A DNA stretch of 8,217 bases from Eubacteriales Family XIII. Incertae Sedis bacterium (GTDB lineage: Bacteria > Bacillota > Clostridia > Peptostreptococcales > Anaerovoracaceae), in NCBI GenBank assembly GCA_031255695.1, contig JAIRSA010000058.1, positions 1 to 8,217 of the forward strand, read 5' to 3'. The position numbers were made by a program, and so were the translations under genes. Positions 5,141 to 8,217 of the stretch are shown in pieces; within the stretch, counting starts at the first letter, position 1; each line of letters starts with the position of its first letter. A model generated the notes under the pieces. That model saw only the letters and a program-made list of their open reading frames with translations. It had not been told where the DNA came from and searched no databases.

Positions 5141-5719
5141 ATGAGAAGCAGTGAAGTGACGAGGACGACCAAGGAAACCGATATTCGGGTAGAATTGGCA
5201 TTGGACGGCAGCGGGGCGGCCGAGATCGAAACCGGCATAGGCTTCTTCGATCACATGCTGACGGCCTTCGCGGCCCATAGCGGCTTCGACCTGAAGGTGA
5301 GCTGCAAAGGCGATGTCTTCGTGGACGGGCACCACACCATAGAAGATGTGGGCATTACGCTTGGGCAGGCCTTCGCGGCGGCCCTGGGCGACAAGGATGG
5401 AATATCCAGATATGGGAACTTTTCCGTGCCGATGGACGAGGCCCTGGCGTCGTGCTCCATTGACATAAGCGGCAGGGAATACCTGGTGTTCAACGGCTCC
5501 TTCCACTACGCGCGCATAGGGCGCATGGAGACGCAGATGGTGAAAGAATTCTTCAGGGCATTCGCCTCAAACGCGAGGCTCACCCTTCACATCAATATCC
5601 TCTACGGCGAAAACGACCATCACAAGTGCGAGGCGGCATTCAAGGCCTTCGCGCACGCGGTCGCGGAAGCCGCCGCCATTACAAGGAGCGGCACGCTCTC
5701 GACGAAAGGAAGCCTATGA
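5141..5719 (+). CDS. hisB: Imidazoleglycerol-phosphate dehydratase
   Basis: The enzyme dehydrates imidazole glycerol phosphate to imidazole acetol phosphate. It is a manganese enzyme that forms 24-subunit assemblies. The 192-residue product is the monofunctional form, with no N-terminal histidinol-phosphatase domain. Signatures are GIGFFDHML (33-40), the first metal motif DGHHTIED (H64, H65, E68), and the second END-HHKCEA (H160, H161, E164), the two halves of the family's internal duplication. MRSSEVTRTTKETDI is a normal start for the family. The spacer before it is where hisC sits in some operons, but no aminotransferase sequence is present. The TGA stop overlaps the hisH start as ATGA. Confidence 0.97.
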   Translation: MRSSEVTRTTKETDIRVELALDGSGAAEIETGIGFFDHMLTAFAAHSGFDLKVSCKGDVFVDGHHTIEDVGITLGQAFAAALGDKDGISRYGNFSVPMDEALASCSIDISGREYLVFNGSFHYARIGRMETQMVKEFFRAFASNARLTLHINILYGENDHHKCEAAFKAFAHAVAEAAAITRSGTLSTKGSL

Positions 5720-6315
5720 TAGCTATTGTGGATTACGGCGCGGGGAACCTGTTCAGCGTGAAAAACGCCCTGGATTTCCTGGGTTTCGAAAGCGCCATAA
5801 GTTCGGAAAAGAGGCAGCTCGACAATGCGGAAAAACTGATATTGCCGGGTGTGGGCGCCTTCCCCGACGCGATGCGGAAGCTTGAAGCGGCGGGGCTTGC
5901 GGGCGCGATAGCCGCCATGGCGCGGGAGAAGCCGCTGCTCGGCATATGCCTGGGGATGCAGCTCCTCTTCCAATGGGGCCACGAATTCGAGAAGACGAAG
6001 GGCCTGGGCCTGATAGAAGGCAGCGTGGAACGGATAGAGGCGCCGGGCCTGAAAATCCCGCACATGGGCTGGAGCGACATCAAGAAGGGCGCGGCCTGCC
6101 CGCTCTCCGACGGCATACAGGAGGGCAGCCGGCTGTATTTCGTGCATTCATATAAGGCTGTGACGGATATGGCGAACATTTCGCTCTACACAGAATATGG
6201 CGGCCTGGTGCCGGGGCTCGTATTTAATGGCAATGTGTTCGGCTGCCAGTTCCACCCTGAGAAGAGCGGCGGGATCGGGCTGCGCATACTGAAGAATTTT
6301 GGAGAATTGACATGA
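5716..6315 (+). CDS. hisH: Imidazole glycerol phosphate synthase, glutaminase subunit
   Basis: HisH is a class I glutamine amidotransferase that frees ammonia from glutamine and passes it through the barrel of HisF. The 199-residue product has the full triad: nucleophile C78 in GICLGMQLLFQ, and H180 and E182 in GCQFHPEKSG. Other family landmarks are IAIVDYGAGNLFSV at the start, LPGVGAFPDAM (43-53), IPHMGW (114-119) and YFVHSYK (141-147). The ATG at 5716 overlaps the hisB TGA by 4 nt and has AAAGGA (5705-5710) 5 nt upstream, so translation is probably coupled. Upstream in-frame starts lie within hisB and would add non-family residues. It ends by a second ATGA overlap with hisA. Confidence 0.97.
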   Translation: MIAIVDYGAGNLFSVKNALDFLGFESAISSEKRQLDNAEKLILPGVGAFPDAMRKLEAAGLAGAIAAMAREKPLLGICLGMQLLFQWGHEFEKTKGLGLIEGSVERIEAPGLKIPHMGWSDIKKGAACPLSDGIQEGSRLYFVHSYKAVTDMANISLYTEYGGLVPGLVFNGNVFGCQFHPEKSGGIGLRILKNFGELT

Positions 6316-7037
6316 CAATATTTCCAGCCATCGATATAAAGGGCGGCCGCTGCGTGCGGCTGACGAAAGGCGCGTTCGAGACCGCAGAGCAGGTCGCGGA
6401 CGATCCGCTCGAAGCGGCGGCCGGCTTCCGTGCGGCCGGCGCGGAATGGGTCCACATGGTGGATCTGGACGGCGCGGTGAGCGGCCGGCGCGTGAACCCG
6501 GCGATATTCGCCCTTGTGGCGGAGAAGAGCGGGCTGAAGGTCCAGCTTGGGGGCGGCATAAGGGATATGGAGGCGGTAGAATACTACATCAGCCGGGGCA
6601 TCAGCCGGGTGGTGCTGGGTTCGGCCGCGGTGCGCGACCCTGGATTCGCAAAGCGGGCTGTCGAGAAATACGGGGAGCGGATCGCCGTCGGGGTCGATGC
6701 GCTTGACGGCATTGTCAGGACAGCGGGCTGGCTGGACGAGAGCGGCGAGGGCTATCTGGAGTTCTCCATGAAAATGGAGGCGGCCGGCGTCAAAACGATA
6801 ATATTTACTGATATCTCGAAGGACGGGGCGATGGCTGGCCCCAACTTCGGGCAGCTGGAGGCGCTGCAGGCGGCGGTGGGCTGCGATATCATCGCCAGCG
6901 GTGGCGTGACGACGATAGAAGACGTGAAAAGGCTCGCGGCCTCCGGCCTGTACGGCGCGATTTGCGGAAAGGCCATATATAAAGGGACATTGCAGCTCGG
7001 CGAGGCGATCAGCCTGGCCGCCGGCGCTGCCGGCTGA
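6312..7037 (+). CDS. hisA: ProFAR isomerase (phosphoribosylformimino-AICAR-P isomerase)
   Basis: HisA is a TIM-barrel enzyme catalysing the Amadori rearrangement of ProFAR to PRFAR, the substrate of HisH-HisF. The 241-residue product has the usual length. The catalytic acids are D8 (FPAIDIKGGRCVRL) and D129 (GVDALDG). Phosphate-binding segments are visible at VQLGGGIRD (78-85) and ASGGVTT (195-201), with VLGSAAV and FTDISKDGAMAGPN between them. It is a histidine-only HisA judging by its operon; the bifunctional PriA form of actinobacteria is unlikely but was not excluded by structure. GGAG (6301-6304) lies 7 nt before the ATG, which overlaps the hisH stop. Confidence 0.97.
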   Translation: MTIFPAIDIKGGRCVRLTKGAFETAEQVADDPLEAAAGFRAAGAEWVHMVDLDGAVSGRRVNPAIFALVAEKSGLKVQLGGGIRDMEAVEYYISRGISRVVLGSAAVRDPGFAKRAVEKYGERIAVGVDALDGIVRTAGWLDESGEGYLEFSMKMEAAGVKTIIFTDISKDGAMAGPNFGQLEALQAAVGCDIIASGGVTTIEDVKRLAASGLYGAICGKAIYKGTLQLGEAISLAAGAAG

Positions 7038-7056
7038 GGCGGCAGAAAGGGAATAT

Positions 7057-7839
7057 ATGCTTGCGAAAAGGATTATACCGTGCCTGGACGTGCGGGACGG
7101 AAAAGTCGTCAAAGGGATAAACTTTCTAGGGGTCAAGGACGTAGGTGACCCCGTGGAACTGGCCATGCTCTACAATAAAATGGGTGCCGACGAGATAGTG
7201 TTCCTGGATATTACCGCGACGCACGAGGGGCGCGGGACCATGGCGGACGTTGTGCGGAGGACCGCCAAAAATGTCTTCGTGCCATTGACGGTCGGGGGCG
7301 GCATACGGGATACGGACGATTTCCGCGCCCTGCTGCGGGCCGGCGCCGACAAAGTCTCGGTGAACTCGGCCGCAGTGAAGCGCCCCGGCCTGATCTCGGA
7401 AGCGGCCACAATATTCGGCAGCCAGTGCGTGGTCGTCGCCATAGACGCGAAGCTCGTGAAGCCCGCCGGCAGCGACGGCGCCGCCAGATATAACGTATTC
7501 GTGCACGGCGGCCGGATCGACACCGGGAAGGACGCCGTCGAATGGGCGGCGGAAGCGGAACGCCTAGGGGCGGGCGAAATACTGCTTACATCCATGGACA
7601 CGGACGGCACAAAGAGCGGCTTCGACATCGACATGCTGAACGCGGTCTGCTCCGTCGCGAACATACCGGTGATTGCCTCCGGGGGCGGCGGCCAGCCAGA
7701 AGACTTCGTGGACGTATTCAGGAAAACCGGCGCGGACGCAGCGCTGGCCGCATCGATATTCCACTATGGCGACATGGATGTGTCCAAAGTGAAGGGCGTG
7801 CTTGCTGACGCGGGGATACCCGTGCGCATTCTGTATTGA
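7057..7839 (+). CDS. hisF: Imidazole glycerol phosphate synthase, cyclase subunit
   Basis: HisF uses HisH-derived ammonia to turn PRFAR into imidazole glycerol phosphate and AICAR; the AICAR feeds back into purine synthesis. The 260-residue TIM barrel resembles HisA, reflecting their common origin. Catalytic acids are D11 (RIIPCLDVRDGKVVKG) and D130 (VVVAIDAK). Other landmarks are DITATHEGR, LTVGGGIRD, KVSVNSAAV, and LLTSMDTDGTKSGFD. The phosphate loop reads ASGGGGQPEDF where most relatives have ASGGAG, a mild change. AAAGGGA (7046-7052) is close upstream of the ATG. It starts 19 nt after hisA and is followed by an unusually long 256-nt repeat-filled spacer. Confidence 0.97.
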   Translation: MLAKRIIPCLDVRDGKVVKGINFLGVKDVGDPVELAMLYNKMGADEIVFLDITATHEGRGTMADVVRRTAKNVFVPLTVGGGIRDTDDFRALLRAGADKVSVNSAAVKRPGLISEAATIFGSQCVVVAIDAKLVKPAGSDGAARYNVFVHGGRIDTGKDAVEWAAEAERLGAGEILLTSMDTDGTKSGFDIDMLNAVCSVANIPVIASGGGGQPEDFVDVFRKTGADAALAASIFHYGDMDVSKVKGVLADAGIPVRILY

Positions 7840-7869
7840 CGGCACGGCAATGCCAATGCCACGGCTGCG

Positions 7870-8070
7870 TGGCGCCAGCGCCGGATGCCACGATGCTGGA
7901 GCGCGGTGCCAGTGCGATGCCCTGCGCCCCGTCCTGTCTAGGTGGCGCCAGCGCCAGATGCCACGATGCTGGGGCGCGATGCCAGCGCCGGTACCCTGGC
8001 GCCCCGGCCGCTCTGGTGGCGCTGGCGCCAGATGCCACGAAGCTGGGGCGCGGTGCCAGCGCCGGATGCT
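7870..8070. repeat. Three tandem GC-rich repeats, 73-74 nt period, between hisF and hisI
   Basis: Units begin at 7870, 7943 and 8017; each opens with TGGCGC and contains GATGCCACGA followed by GCTGG-GCGCG and TGCCAG. The first two are 73 and 74 nt and the third ends near 8070, just before the hisI ribosome binding site. A smaller hairpin (GCCACG 7858-7863 with CGTGGC 7868-7873) abuts the first unit. Several frames stay open across the array on both strands, giving Ala/Cys/Arg-rich repeats of peptide with no recognisable domain, so I treat it as noncoding. Confidence 0.85.
8018..8063 (+). other. Strong hairpin in the third repeat unit
   Basis: GGCGCTGGCGCC (8018-8029) pairs with GGTGCCAGCGCC (8052-8063) over 12 positions with one G-T pair, leaving a 22-nt loop. 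No T-run follows, so it is not an intrinsic terminator. In the mRNA it would lie about 20 nt before the hisI ribosome binding site and could affect stability, processing or ribosome loading. Confidence 0.55.
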
Positions 8071-8082
8071 TCAAATAAGGAT

Positions 8083-8088
8083 AAGGAG
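8083..8088 (+). promoter_or_regulatory. Ribosome binding site that sets a TTG start for hisI
   Basis: AAGGAG lies 7 nt before the TTG at 8096, the best-spaced binding site for this frame. An in-frame ATG at 8066 lies inside the repeat hairpin and has no such site, so the TTG is preferred. Confidence 0.7.
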
Positions 8089-8095
8089 CCCAAAA

Positions 8096-8217
8096 TTGGA
8101 GAAATATTTCAAAAAATCCGAACTGATACCCGCGATAGTGCAGGAAGCGGGCACGAACGAAGTCCTGATGCTTGCGTACATGAACAGGGAGAGCCTGGAG
8201 AAAACCCTTGAGACGGG
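8096..8217 (+). CDS. hisI: Phosphoribosyl-AMP cyclohydrolase, N-terminal part (HisI or HisIE)
   Basis: The window ends after 40 complete codons. The visible sequence contains LIPAIVQEAGTNEVLMLAYMN and RESLEKTLETG, the conserved start of HisI, which opens the adenine ring of phosphoribosyl-AMP. The zinc and magnesium ligands and any fused HisE pyrophosphohydrolase domain lie beyond the end, so HisI cannot be told from HisIE. The preferred start is TTG with AAGGAG upstream; rarer start codons often lower expression. The position at the end of hisZGDBHAF fits the common order in Bacillota. Confidence 0.93.
   Translation, partial: MEKYFKKSELIPAIVQEAGTNEVLMLAYMNRESLEKTLET

Noticed and set aside
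4085..5506. Open frame of 473 codons on the minus strand opposite hisD and hisB
   Set aside because: It spans two well-supported genes and their spacer, with no family motif, and is explained by codon bias of the real genes.
7870..8070. Possible CRISPR array in the hisF-hisI spacer
   Set aside because: The units are contiguous 73-74 nt repeats that are similar throughout, without unique spacers, and no cas gene is nearby.
7836..8078. Open frames through the hisF-hisI repeats (Ala/Cys/Arg-rich repeated peptides on both strands)
   Set aside because: Several frames are open because the repeat lacks stop codons. The peptides have no domain, and the + frame begins with a TTG overlapping the hisF stop without a binding site.

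Overview
The window is dominated by a histidine biosynthesis operon on the + strand, running hisZG (fused), hisD, hisB, hisH, hisA, hisF and the first 40 codons of hisI. A small accessory region lies upstream. Four features suggest Bacillota, most likely a GC-rich member of Clostridia: a HisZ regulatory subunit with short-form HisG, a monofunctional HisB dehydratase, strong AGGAGG-type ribosome binding sites, and sigma-A promoters of the TTGACA/TATAAT type in AT-rich spacers. This placement is inferred from gene content and order; no rRNA or other marker is present.

Positions 1-1060 hold accessory genes. A 111-residue protein with a Cys/His-rich tail is on the + strand. Facing it on the - strand is a two-gene unit: a PIN-domain (VapC-like) gene, then a 76-codon gene overlapping it by 11 nt. 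The PIN gene carries an in-frame amber codon before its last catalytic motif, while the partner gene is intact. This looks like a decayed toxin-antitoxin-like module. A perfect 9-bp inverted repeat sits on the PIN promoter.

Positions 1061-1830 are about 770 nt of mostly AT-rich noncoding DNA. They hold an intrinsic terminator with no obvious parent gene, two perfect DnaA-box consensus sequences plus weaker neighbours, and several promoter-like sequences. The best promoter (TTGACT-N17-TAAAAT, 1685-1713) lies about 115 nt before the operon, and a perfect 9-bp inverted repeat flanks its -10 box.

Positions 1831-8217 are the his operon. HisZ-HisG activates and commits PRPP and ATP, HisI acts early (its C-terminal part is outside the window), HisA isomerises ProFAR, HisH-HisF makes imidazole glycerol phosphate and AICAR, HisB dehydrates it, and HisD performs the last two oxidations. 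No hisC aminotransferase or histidinol-phosphate phosphatase lies in the window. hisB-hisH-hisA are coupled by 4-nt ATGA overlaps and hisA-hisF are 19 nt apart. The other three junctions are long and GC-rich (145, 147 and 256 nt) and carry direct or tandem repeats, as if the operon had been invaded at those gene boundaries.
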